DNA of 7,537 nucleotides from Bacillota bacterium (GTDB taxonomy: Bacteria > Bacillota > Clostridia > Peptostreptococcales > Thermotaleaceae): contig JAMNXX010000233.1 in the NCBI GenBank assembly GCA_023623095.1, positions 1 to 7,537 of the forward strand. The letters are read 5' to 3'. The notes beneath the pieces are model-generated. The model was given only the letters and a program-made list of their open reading frames with translations. It was not told the DNA's origin and ran no database searches. Positions 1 to 7,094 of the stretch are shown here, in pieces. The translations under genes and the position numbers were made by a program. Every line of letters starts with the position of its first letter. The stretch's first letter is position 1.

Positions 1-639
1 AAGATATTCTCGCAGGGGATATGGATAAAACGGTGTTTTCGTTGCAATTGCAAAAATCGTTACGAACACAAAGGCCCAACCATATACTAGAAAAATATAA
101 ATATAATTGGACAAATTCTCCCGTACAACACGCCCCATTATAAAATATACAGCCATAAAAAACGCCGTGGCGATCCCAAATAAATCTCCTACGATATGAT
201 TTCCTCCCTTTAACAAATCCATGAATGAAATTAGAACGCAACCGATAAAGGAAATCAGAATCCCTGCAATTGCTTTTTTAGGTAGCTTTTCACGAAGAAA
301 TATATAGCCTAGGATAACTACAAAAATAGGATGGCAGTCGCTTAGAATCACCGCACTGGCAATCGATGTATTCCGAACTGCTAATATCCAGGATAAAATA
401 TGAAACGAAAATACAAGACCCACCAGTATGCAAATCTGAAACTGCTTCCGGGTAAGCTTTTTTAGCTCTTCTTTCTTTTTAAAACAAACGATCCCAGACA
501 GAATGAATATTGTAAATAGGAGGCGATAGAACAGCATCGCAAAAGGAGGTGCTTGTGACAATTTGATAAGGATAGATGTTAAAGAAACACAAAGAACTCC
601 GATAATCACAATCAGTTTTGGATTTGCTTTGACATTCAT
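1..639 (-). CDS. EamA/DMT-family membrane transporter, 3' end cut by window edge
   Basis: The first 213 codons of an integral membrane protein are present and the gene runs off the left edge. I translated it by hand from the ATG at 637-639; an in-frame TGA lies four codons upstream, so no longer start exists. About seven hydrophobic helices are visible, at roughly residues 9-27, 32-53, 67-88, 92-115, 122-142, 148-170 and 178-200. The pattern fits the first EamA repeat and the start of the second: a short N-terminus, YRLLF in helix 2, and a fourth helix rich in small residues that ends in LGYIFLREKL, the usual close of an EamA repeat. Family members export or import small metabolites and their substrates cannot be read from sequence. 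The ribosome binding site is poor: AAGGG lies 14 nt upstream. The gene follows etfA by 135 nt on the same strand with no obvious promoter or terminator between, so read-through from the etf operon is possible. Confidence 0.85.
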   Translation of the reverse strand, partial: MNVKANPKLIVIIGVLCVSLTSILIKLSQAPPFAMLFYRLLFTIFILSGIVCFKKKEELKKLTRKQFQICILVGLVFSFHILSWILAVRNTSIASAVILSDCHPIFVVILGYIFLREKLPKKAIAGILISFIGCVLISFMDLLKGGNHIVGDLFGIATAFFMAVYFIMGRVVRENLSNYIYIFLVYGWAFVFVTIFAIATKTPFYPYPLREYL

Positions 640-774
640 AGAGGTCTTTCACGCCCTTTTCTAGTTATTTTAACTGATTTAATATATTCTGGCTTATCAA
701 AGTTTATCCTTCTCTTTAGCCAAAAAAATTGTCTCCTGGAAATCCTATCAAATAAAAAGCCTGCATAAATTTAC
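640..774 (-). other. AT-rich spacer between etfA and the transporter gene
   Basis: This 135-nt spacer holds no convincing terminator or promoter. On the minus strand there is a run of seven T residues (729-723) but no real stem in front of it. A short imperfect inverted repeat (TGGCT with AGCCA, plus AAAG with CTTT) is not followed by a U-tract. No well-spaced -35/-10 pair is seen ahead of the transporter gene. Confidence 0.5.
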
Positions 775-1971
775 TCAAAGTCGATGATTCTGTTTCTTTG
801 CAAAACATTGAATCATGGCTGAAATAACTTCTACGGCATCTCCTACGATCCCGTAGTTAGCAATTTTAAAAATCGGTGCGTCTTTGTCCTTATTCACGGC
901 AATAATGATATCCGATGTAGACATGCCTGCTAAATGCTGAATCGCTCCAGAAATGCCAAAGGCAAAATAAAATTTAGGTGCGACGGTTTTGCCTGTCTGT
1001 CCAATTTGATAGCAAGAATCAATCCACCCTGCATCGACAATCGCGCGGGATGCCCCGATAGTTGCCCCCAATATTTGCGCCAACTGCTTGAGCAACTCTA
1101 AATTTTCCGGTTTCCCCAATCCTTTCCCTGCTGAAAGGATAATATCTGCTTCCGCAAGATTTAGTCCGTCTTGGAAACTGTCCAAAAAACCTAAAGTTTT
1201 TACGCTTGTTTGCTTCGGAATATTTACATTCGGCCGAATAACTTTTCCCTCTCTGCTTTCATCCGGCATCATTGGTTTCATCACTCTCGGCCTTATGGTA
1301 GCCATCTGGGGTCTATGATGGGGGCATATAATCGAGGCCATTAAATTGCCTCCAAAAGCGGGTCTCGTCTGAATCAATATTTTTTTGTCCGGATCAATCT
1401 CCAGTCCTGTACAGTCCGCAGTAAGCCCCGTATTGAACCTTGATGCAATTCGAGGTGCTAAAGATCTCCCGTTGGCAGTTGCTCCAATCAAAATGATTTC
1501 TGGCTTTTTTTCTCGAATCAACTGTGTCATAACCGCACAATACAGTTCATCATTATAGTCCTTTAAACTGGGGTCTTCTATTAAATACACTTCATCTGAA
1601 CCATATGCAATCAACGTTTGCGCATAGGTTTGGATTTCATCCCCTATGACAATCGTTGAAACAGAAACCTTTAATTCATCTGCTAATCTCCTGCCTGCCC
1701 CTAAAAGTTCAAAAGTGATCGGTGCAATTTTACCTTTTTTATGTTCTACCAAAACCCAAACTCCTTTGTAATCAGACAGAGCGTCAACAATCCTTACATC
1801 TTTTTTTATCTCAATCGCCCCAAACTTGCAGCTGCTGATACATGCTGCACATCGCGTACACCACTCGGATATTTGTAGCCTTTCTCCTTCTATTTTTATT
1901 GCATCAAATGGACATGCTTTGATGCACGCTTTGCATCTAGTACATTTTTCCGTATTGATTTCGATAGACAT
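775..1971 (-). CDS. etfA: Electron transfer flavoprotein subunit alpha with N-terminal 2x[4Fe-4S] ferredoxin domain
   Basis: This 398-residue protein is the alpha subunit of a heterodimeric ETF. Residues 1-55 form a bacterial ferredoxin domain with two CxxCxxCxxxC motifs: C10, C13, C16, C20 and C38, C41, C44, C48. The usual proline follows C20, but lysine follows C48. Residues about 65-250 are the ETF alpha N-terminal domain, and 270-390 the FAD-binding C-terminal domain with the signature SRAIVDAGW (308-316), IGQTGKTVAPKFYFAFGISG (323-342), HLAGM and NKDKDAPIF, ending in GIVGD. In the A. woodii Ldh-Etf complex the EtfA ferredoxin domain relays electrons from ferredoxin and is essential for confurcation; the same role is inferred here. 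The ATG at 1971 is preceded by GGAGGG (1983-1988) with 11 nt spacing. It is the last gene of the dehydrogenase-etfB-etfA operon, 27 nt after etfB. Ordinary ETF alpha subunits are near 320 residues, so the extra length is the ferredoxin module. Confidence 0.95.
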   Translation of the reverse strand: MSIEINTEKCTRCKACIKACPFDAIKIEGERLQISEWCTRCAACISSCKFGAIEIKKDVRIVDALSDYKGVWVLVEHKKGKIAPITFELLGAGRRLADELKVSVSTIVIGDEIQTYAQTLIAYGSDEVYLIEDPSLKDYNDELYCAVMTQLIREKKPEIILIGATANGRSLAPRIASRFNTGLTADCTGLEIDPDKKILIQTRPAFGGNLMASIICPHHRPQMATIRPRVMKPMMPDESREGKVIRPNVNIPKQTSVKTLGFLDSFQDGLNLAEADIILSAGKGLGKPENLELLKQLAQILGATIGASRAIVDAGWIDSCYQIGQTGKTVAPKFYFAFGISGAIQHLAGMSTSDIIIAVNKDKDAPIFKIANYGIVGDAVEVISAMIQCFAKKQNHRL

Positions 1972-1998
1972 TGCTATATTTTCCCTCCATCTTTCAGC

Positions 1999-2790
1999 CT
2001 ATTCAAATAAAAAACCTTCTTCTGATAGTTTATGAAACAATTTTTCCACTTGTTGGGTCATCGTTCCCTCCAAAATTTCAACTGATTTCCCATACTGAGG
2101 AACAAATGTTTTAATCACTTGAGTCGGTGAACCATTTAATCCTGTGCAAGAAGGATCAGCCAAGATATCTTGATGATTCCATATTTTTACTCCTTTTTTT
2201 TGGGCAGCTTTAAATGTTTTTAAGGATGGCAGACGGGGTACATTCAATCCCTTTTCAACCGTAATCACAGCCGGCAAAGATGCTTCCACGATCTCATAGC
2301 CATCATCCACAAGGCGCCTCACCCGGATCCAGCGGGATTCTAATTTTTCTATCTTGCTTGCATAAGTAATATGGGGAATATTTAATTTTTCTGCAAGGCT
2401 CGGCCCTACCTGCGCTGTATCTCCATCAATTGCTTGTTTTCCACATAAAATCAGATCATATTTTCCGATCTTTTGAATCCCCAAAGCCAATGTATAAGCC
2501 GTAGCCAACGTATCTGCTCCCGCAAATACGCGGTCGCTAAGGAGAACGGCATCATCTACTCCTAAAGCAAGTATCTCTTTTAACATCTTTGAAGCTTTTT
2601 GTATCCCCATGCTGATTGCAATCACTTTTCCCCCAAAACGATCCCGAATTCGCAATGCTTCTTCTACCGCATAGGCATCAAAAGGATTGAGCACAGACGA
2701 AACTCCTTCCCGAACAATGGTATTTGTTCTAGGATCAATTTTCACTTCTTGCGTATCGGGTACCTGTTTTACGCATACAATGATATCCAT
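1999..2790 (-). CDS. etfB: Electron transfer flavoprotein subunit beta, bifurcating type
   Basis: This 263-residue protein is the usual length for an ETF beta subunit. It opens MDIIVCVKQVPDT, the typical N-terminus, and carries GKQAIDGDTAQVGP at about residues 117-130, the loop characteristic of EtfB in flavin-based bifurcating complexes, where EtfB binds the bifurcating FAD and contributes to the NAD site. The later segment PAVITVEKGLNVPRLPSLK (173-191) is the ETF beta signature region. The start was placed at the ATG at 2788-2790, because AGGTGAG (2795-2801) sits 4 nt upstream of it. A GTG three codons earlier (2799) would lie inside that Shine-Dalgarno sequence and has none of its own. The start is only 13 nt past the stop of the dehydrogenase gene, which suggests tight translational coupling and equal subunit supply. 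It should pair with the ferredoxin-fused EtfA encoded next. Confidence 0.95.
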   Translation of the reverse strand: MDIIVCVKQVPDTQEVKIDPRTNTIVREGVSSVLNPFDAYAVEEALRIRDRFGGKVIAISMGIQKASKMLKEILALGVDDAVLLSDRVFAGADTLATAYTLALGIQKIGKYDLILCGKQAIDGDTAQVGPSLAEKLNIPHITYASKIEKLESRWIRVRRLVDDGYEIVEASLPAVITVEKGLNVPRLPSLKTFKAAQKKGVKIWNHQDILADPSCTGLNGSPTQVIKTFVPQYGKSVEILEGTMTQQVEKLFHKLSEEGFLFE

Positions 2791-2794
2791 TTTT

Positions 2795-2801
2795 CTCACC
2801 T
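2795..2801 (-). promoter_or_regulatory. Ribosome binding site deciding the etfB start
   Basis: AGGTGAG on the minus strand lies 4 nt before the ATG at 2790. It overlaps the alternative GTG start at 2799, which favours the ATG as the true start. Confidence 0.7.
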
Positions 2802-2803
2802 AC

Positions 2804-4381
2804 TCATTCGATTTCAAACAAATTTCCTATATTCAATCGCCACTCTGGATCGAATGTTCTTTTAATCCCTTTCATTTCTTCAATCCCTTTCTCTCCTATC
2901 ATCTTTTTTAGGAGAGAAATTTTCATTTTCCCAATTCCATGTTCGGCTGAAACGGTTCCTCCCATTTTTAAAACCGCTTCTGCCCACTTCCCATATAATG
3001 CTTTTCCTTTTATATAATCCTCCATATTTCGAGGTAGAATATTGACATGAACATGATTATTTCCGATATGCCCAAAAATCACAGATTCTACTCCCGTCTC
3101 TCGAAGCGTCGTGCGATATAGATGCATCACATCTTCCAGCATCGCATCCGGGACTGCCATATCCGTTCCCAATTTGGTCAATCCTGCTTCTTTTCTTCGC
3201 CTCTCGTCAATTGTCAAATTCACCGCTTCCGGAACAGCATGTCTAAAGAAATGAAGCTGCTCCATCCCCTGAGAATTTAATGCCAGCCACGTATCTGCTT
3301 CATTGCCTCCACAAGAAACAAAAATTTCCCCGGCTTGTAAAATCCCTTGAATAACTTCTTCTTCCTCTCCATGATATTCAACATATACAGCTTCACGCGA
3401 ATCAAAAGGCATCTCCAAAAGCGTTGAAAAAGCAGCATTTTTTCTCTTCTGCTCTTTTAAAAGCACCAATGCATCTGCATTAAAATATTCAATTGCTGCC
3501 GGTCGAAAAGCACATTCCCTTATTCTGCAGATAAAATGTAAGGCGATATCTTCGTTTGGAGCAAAAACGGTCATGCCACAAAAAAAAGCAGGTTTTGGAA
3601 TCAGTTTGATTTCAACCTCTGTAATGATTCCCAGCGTCCCTTCAGAACCGATAAACAAATCCACCAAATCCATATTTTTTTTTGCATAATATCCAGAGGC
3701 ATTTTTTACATCAGGCATTGCATAACTTGGAATTTCCCCCGACAAAATTCTCCCTTGATCCGTTTGGATCACAAAAGTCCGTCCATTTGCTTTGTTTTCT
3801 CCTCTTCTGAGCAGAAAGGAATCTCCATCTGCTAAAAATATACGCAATCCTTCTATATAATTTCGCGTAGGTCCATATCGAAACGTGCGCGCACCAGAAG
3901 CGTTGTTCGATACCATCCCTCCAATAGAAGCACTCGCTTCTGTCGGATCCGGAGGGAAAAAGTATTCTTGATCTTTCCGGAATCGCTTCAAAGTTGCCAG
4001 AGATTCCTTTGACCAATCTTCGGTATCAAAATCTTTATCCGATATCATCTGACGCAATTCTGAAAGCAAAACTCCCGGTTGAACTGTCAAAAAATAATTT
4101 TTCGATTTCGGATCATATCGAAATCCTTTCACTTTATTCATCCTGCTCAAATTTAAAACATGGCCGCCTTTCGGTATGGCTCCTCCGGTGATTCCCGTAC
4201 GGGCTCCCTGTACCGTGATTTTCGATTGATGATTTTTTAGTTCAAACAAAATCGCTCTCAAACTCTCTTCTGTTTTAGGAAAAGAAATCGAATCTGCTTC
4301 CCCAATCATACGGGATTCATCTTTCAAATAATCTTCGTATTCTTCGCTAAATCGTTGAATGTATTTTCCTTGCATGCTCAT
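2804..4381 (-). CDS. GlcD-type FAD-dependent 2-hydroxyacid (probably lactate) dehydrogenase, Etf-linked
   Basis: This 525-residue flavoprotein of the VAO/GlcD superfamily is predicted to oxidise a 2-hydroxyacid and pass electrons to the EtfAB encoded just downstream. The FAD-binding_4 domain spans about residues 32-265: TVQGARTGITGGAIP (56-70), PPDPTEASASIGGMVSNNAS (143-162), RYGPTRNYIEGL (168-179) and GSEGTLGIITEVE (245-257). The C-terminal FAD-oxidase domain follows, with KLGTD (403-407), GHIGNNHVHVN (437-447) and AEHGIG (479-484). By comparison with D-2-hydroxyglutarate dehydrogenase, H438, H445 and E480 are the expected metal ligands and H481 the likely catalytic base. Many GlcD/LctD proteins are 460-480 residues. 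The extra length here seems to lie in two segments, about 113-140 and 192-228. The ATG at 4381 has GGGG (4387-4390) 5 nt upstream. It is the first gene of its operon and has its own promoter. Lactate is the best substrate guess from the Etf partners, but glycolate, 2-hydroxyglutarate or another 2-hydroxyacid is not excluded. Confidence 0.88.
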   Translation of the reverse strand: MSMQGKYIQRFSEEYEDYLKDESRMIGEADSISFPKTEESLRAILFELKNHQSKITVQGARTGITGGAIPKGGHVLNLSRMNKVKGFRYDPKSKNYFLTVQPGVLLSELRQMISDKDFDTEDWSKESLATLKRFRKDQEYFFPPDPTEASASIGGMVSNNASGARTFRYGPTRNYIEGLRIFLADGDSFLLRRGENKANGRTFVIQTDQGRILSGEIPSYAMPDVKNASGYYAKKNMDLVDLFIGSEGTLGIITEVEIKLIPKPAFFCGMTVFAPNEDIALHFICRIRECAFRPAAIEYFNADALVLLKEQKRKNAAFSTLLEMPFDSREAVYVEYHGEEEEVIQGILQAGEIFVSCGGNEADTWLALNSQGMEQLHFFRHAVPEAVNLTIDERRRKEAGLTKLGTDMAVPDAMLEDVMHLYRTTLRETGVESVIFGHIGNNHVHVNILPRNMEDYIKGKALYGKWAEAVLKMGGTVSAEHGIGKMKISLLKKMIGEKGIEEMKGIKRTFDPEWRLNIGNLFEIE

Positions 4382-4425
4382 CTGTTCCCCTTTTTCTATA
4401 GTCTAGATATTTTTATTGAAACAGA

Positions 4426-4451
4426 GGAAAAAGCAACTTAAAGCATTTTCC
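4426..4451 (-). repeat. Inverted repeat in the dehydrogenase-etf leader, possible operator or hairpin
   Basis: GGAAAATGC and GCTTTTTCC pair at 8 of 9 positions across an 8-nt loop, about 10 nt downstream of the predicted transcription start. It could be an operator for a repressor or a weak mRNA hairpin. It does not match any operator I can name. Confidence 0.3.
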
Positions 4452-4458
4452 ACAGCGG

Positions 4459-4496
4459 ATTATATAATATTATAACAGTTTCTTATCTTGTTTCAA
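4459..4496 (-). promoter_or_regulatory. Sigma-A type promoter of the dehydrogenase-etfB-etfA operon
   Basis: On the minus strand TTGAAA (4491-4496) and a perfect TATAAT (4469-4474) are separated by 16 nt. A second TATAAT lies at 4459-4464, out of spacing for the same -35. Transcription would start near 4462, giving a leader of about 80 nt. The -35 directly follows the U-tract of the glnS terminator. Confidence 0.7.
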
Positions 4497-4504
4497 AAAT
4501 AAAA

Positions 4505-4543
4505 AATAAAGGCCATTGAGTTTTTCGACTCATGACCTTTATT
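4505..4543 (-). terminator. Rho-independent terminator of glnS
   Basis: Sixteen nt after the glnS stop codon, AATAAAGGTCAT GAGT pairs with ACTC A ATGGCCTTTATT: 16 base pairs with one G-U pair and a single bulged A, closed by a 6-nt loop CGAAAA. A U-rich tract follows (down to about 4495). It separates glnS from the dehydrogenase-etf operon. Confidence 0.85.
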
Positions 4544-4558
4544 TTATCGTCAGCTTTT

Positions 4559-6220
4559 TTATTCGATGCGAAATGAGCTTTTCAAAGAAACAATCCGATT
4601 AAAAACGAGTTTTTCCTTTGTCGTATATTTGGGATCTACATTAAAATATCCATGTCTAAAAAATTGAAATTTATCTTGTTTCTGTGCATCTTTCATATTG
4701 ACTTCTACGAAACCCTGTGCAATTTCTAAAGAGTTCGGATTAATACAATCTAAAAATGATTTTTCTTCTTCTCCCTCTTCATCCGATAAAAGCACATCAT
4801 ATAGCCTAAATTCTGCAGGCAAAGCGCTATTTTTATCTACCCAATGGATCGTCCCTTTTACTTTGCGTCCTGTAAACCCTGTTCCGCTTTTCGTTTCCGG
4901 GTCGTAAGTACAGCGTAATTCCACAACATTTCCTTGCGCATCTTTGATCACTTCATTGCATCGAATGAAATAGGCGTTTTTCAATCGCACTTCATTCCCC
5001 GGGAATAAACGATAATATTTTTTAGGTGGATTTTCCATAAAATCTTCCTGCTCGATATAGATTTCCCGTGAAAAAGGAATCTTCCTCGTTCCCATTTCTG
5101 GGTTCTCAGGATTGTTCTCCGCCTCTAACATTTCTGTTTTTCCCTCAGGATAATTCGTAATCACAACCTTAAGGGGCTTTATGACCGCCATTACCCTAGG
5201 CGCTTTTAATTTTAAGTCTTCCCGAATAAAATGTTCTAACATCCGATGATCGACAATGCTATTATTTTTTGATACGCCAATCGCCCTTGCAAAATTACGA
5301 ATTGCTTCCGGCGTATAACCTCTTCTACGCAAGCCGGAAATCGTAGGCATGCGCGGATCGTCCCAGCCGTCCACATAGCCTTCATCGACTAATTGTTTCA
5401 ATTTCCGTTTGCTCATGACTGTATTGGTTAGATTCAATCTGGCAAATTCGATTTGTTGAGGTTGATTTTCCATTTCACACTCTCTGATGACCCAATCATA
5501 AAGAGGACGATGATCCTCAAACTCTAAGGTGCAAATCGAATGTGTAATTCCCTCAATTGCATCCTCTAATGGATGGGCAAAATCATACATCGGATAAATA
5601 CACCAGCGATCCCCCGTATTGTGATGCGTCGCATGTGCAATGCGATACAAAACCGGATCACGCATATTTAAGTTTGGAGAAGCCATATCGATCTTTGCCC
5701 GAAGTACCTTTTCTCCATCCGCAAATTCTCCATTGCGCATCCGTTGGAACAAATCTAAATTTTCTTCTACCGTTCGGTTTCGATAAGGACTCTCTTTTCC
5801 CGGTGTTGTCAATGTTCCACGATACTCCCGAATTTCATCCGCCGTCAGATCACATACATATGCTTTCCCTTTTTTAATCAATAAAACAGCCCGATTGTAC
5901 ATCTCCTCAAAATAATCTGAAGCAAAATATAATCCATCCCATTCATACCCTAACCATTTCACATCTTCCTTGATAGATTCCACATATTCTGTATCTTCTT
6001 TCAAAGGATTTGTATCATCAAAGCGCAAATTCGTTTTTCCGTTAAACTCATCGGCTAATTCGAAATTAAGACAGATCGCTTTTGCATGTCCAATATGTAA
6101 ATAACCATTGGGTTCTGGAGGAAAACGCGTAATAATTTCTTTATGTTTTCCAGACTCTAAATCCTCTATCACAATATTCCTTATGAAATTAGACATAATA
6201 GGCTTTTTTTCCATCCACAT
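4559..6220 (-). CDS. glnS: Glutaminyl-tRNA synthetase
   Basis: This class I aminoacyl-tRNA synthetase of 553 residues joins glutamine to tRNA-Gln in the cytoplasm. The catalytic core shows [18 protein letters not shown], with HIGH at about 42-45, then [23 protein letters not shown] and the KMSKS-equivalent VMSKRK at about 268-273. The GlnRS-specific C-terminal anticodon-binding beta-barrels are complete (about 340-553), including the [14 protein letters not shown] and GTIHWV regions. Length and order match E. coli GlnRS (554 residues), and this rules out GluRS, whose anticodon domain is helical. The ATG at 6220 was chosen because GGGGAG (6227-6232) lies 6 nt upstream; a TTG at 6223 would be too close, while the ATG at 6214 is a possible alternative. 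It has its own promoter and terminator, so it is probably a single-gene unit. Many Firmicutes lack GlnRS and make Gln-tRNA through GatCAB, so its presence is informative. Confidence 0.97.
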   Translation of the reverse strand: MWMEKKPIMSNFIRNIVIEDLESGKHKEIITRFPPEPNGYLHIGHAKAICLNFELADEFNGKTNLRFDDTNPLKEDTEYVESIKEDVKWLGYEWDGLYFASDYFEEMYNRAVLLIKKGKAYVCDLTADEIREYRGTLTTPGKESPYRNRTVEENLDLFQRMRNGEFADGEKVLRAKIDMASPNLNMRDPVLYRIAHATHHNTGDRWCIYPMYDFAHPLEDAIEGITHSICTLEFEDHRPLYDWVIRECEMENQPQQIEFARLNLTNTVMSKRKLKQLVDEGYVDGWDDPRMPTISGLRRRGYTPEAIRNFARAIGVSKNNSIVDHRMLEHFIREDLKLKAPRVMAVIKPLKVVITNYPEGKTEMLEAENNPENPEMGTRKIPFSREIYIEQEDFMENPPKKYYRLFPGNEVRLKNAYFIRCNEVIKDAQGNVVELRCTYDPETKSGTGFTGRKVKGTIHWVDKNSALPAEFRLYDVLLSDEEGEEEKSFLDCINPNSLEIAQGFVEVNMKDAQKQDKFQFFRHGYFNVDPKYTTKEKLVFNRIVSLKSSFRIE

Positions 6221-6284
6221 CAACCTCTCCCCGTAATTGAATCGCTTTTTTCTAGACTTTTTATCATCTGCGCGTTATGTAATA

Positions 6285-6313
6285 AATATACCATAAAAAT
6301 TCACTTGTTTCCA
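6285..6313 (-). promoter_or_regulatory. Extended -10 promoter of glnS
   Basis: On the minus strand TGGAAA (6308-6313) and TATATT (6285-6290) are separated by 17 nt, with TGG directly before the -10 hexamer (extended -10). The start would be near 6278, giving a leader of about 58 nt. No T-box sequence or specifier structure is seen in this leader. Confidence 0.5.
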
Positions 6314-6414
6314 TGTGCCTTCTGAATATAATATACTAATTCCATATCTAAATTATTCTTTCTCATCACAAACAACGAAAGGCTACCTCTCATATCTTGC
6401 GGATTATCGGACGA
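6301..6414 (-). pseudogene. Short stop-free stretch between B3/B4 gene and glnS, possible gene remnant or tiny ORF
   Basis: After the B3/B4 stop, one minus-strand frame is open for 37 codons from just after a TGA (6415-6417) to a TGA at 6301. It reads SSDNPQDMRGSLSLFVMRKN and then LDMELVYYIQKAHGNK. The first ATG (6393) would give 30 residues and the second (6366) 21. Neither has a Shine-Dalgarno sequence nearby. The composition looks like soluble protein rather than random AT-rich translation, so it may be the tail of a decayed gene. I do not recognise the family. The glnS -35 overlaps its last codons. Confidence 0.25.
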
Positions 6415-6428
6415 TCAAACGTGCCTGC

Positions 6429-7091
6429 TTATATGATGATTTTGCTTTCAATGTTTTTTGCATCTGCGTATTCTTCTAAGAGTTCCTTCGCATAATCGAG
6501 GTATTGTTCTAAATCGTCCGCTCCATGAAAAGAAATTCGATTCATTAATATTTTTTTCGTTTCCATAGTAACCATTGTCCGTTCCGAATCGCTCGTAGCA
6601 CTACCAAAAGCGCCTATCCTGTCGGAAAGAACAGGGAGGTTTTCGATATTTAAAGCTCCTCTTCCAATCCCTATATAATCTTCATCTTTTCTTCCTATTC
6701 TAAATGTAATCGAAGGAACTAGTTTTTCAATATCGTATGTTCCTATGGAATCAAAAAAAACGATTGAAAGCAAATTATTGATATCAACGATATTATTGAT
6801 CGAATCAATTTCTTTTCCTTTGAGTATCCGTCGAAGCAAGGATTCTGAAGATAATCGATATCGGGTAGGGTCCTTCCAGAATTTTCTATAAGCCTCTCGA
6901 GATTCTTTGTTATTGGGAAGATGCGCTATCTGCTCCAAGGAAATCTCCTCTTTTAATTGCCTGAAGCGATGCGTTATAACTTCCCAAAGACCAGGATCAT
7001 GCTGCTTAAGATTAAAGTCAACCTGTATGCAAGCCAGTGCCACATCAGGCCAAATATGCTTCAATTCGTCAGAAATGTGAATCTCTACCAA
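6429..7091 (-). CDS. Freestanding B3/B4 tRNA-binding-domain protein (PheRS beta editing-domain homologue)
   Basis: This 220-residue protein is a single B3/B4 domain, the module that in phenylalanyl-tRNA synthetase beta carries the editing site for Tyr-tRNA-Phe. Diagnostic segments are FWKDPTRYRLSSESLLRRIL (about 70-89), the following INNIVDINNLLSI (98-110), and the later GAFGSATSDSERTMVT (159-174). No catalytic, FDX or coiled-coil domain is present, and there is no signal peptide or membrane helix. Freestanding members are common in Firmicutes and have no settled function; a role in clearing mischarged tRNA or binding an amino acid is only inference. The start is the TTG at 7091, supported by GGGAGTG (7101-7107) 9 nt upstream and by the lack of any in-frame ATG before about residue 171. 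It has its own promoter, lies 205 nt before glnS, and lacks a clear terminator, so some transcripts may continue into glnS. Confidence 0.85.
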   Translation of the reverse strand: MVEIHISDELKHIWPDVALACIQVDFNLKQHDPGLWEVITHRFRQLKEEISLEQIAHLPNNKESREAYRKFWKDPTRYRLSSESLLRRILKGKEIDSINNIVDINNLLSIVFFDSIGTYDIEKLVPSITFRIGRKDEDYIGIGRGALNIENLPVLSDRIGAFGSATSDSERTMVTMETKKILMNRISFHGADDLEQYLDYAKELLEEYADAKNIESKIII

Positions 7092-7094
7092 TTT

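Noticed and set aside
1088..1318. Plus-strand open frame of 76 codons inside etfA
   Set aside because: It is antisense to the conserved ETF alpha sequence and has no start signal.
2599..2911. Two overlapping plus-strand open frames across the etfB/dehydrogenase junction
   Set aside because: Both are antisense to two certain genes and their junction, with no ribosome binding site or domain.
3711..4016. Minus-strand open frame of 101 codons in another frame of the dehydrogenase gene
   Set aside because: It overlaps the conserved FAD domain of the dehydrogenase in a different frame and resembles no known protein.
5557..5877. Plus-strand open frame of 106 codons inside glnS
   Set aside because: It lies wholly antisense to a conserved part of the GlnRS catalytic core and has no ribosome binding site or recognisable domain.
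6221..6300. Possible T-box leader before glnS
   Set aside because: The leader of about 58 nt is too short and lacks both the conserved T-box sequence and a terminator/antiterminator pair.
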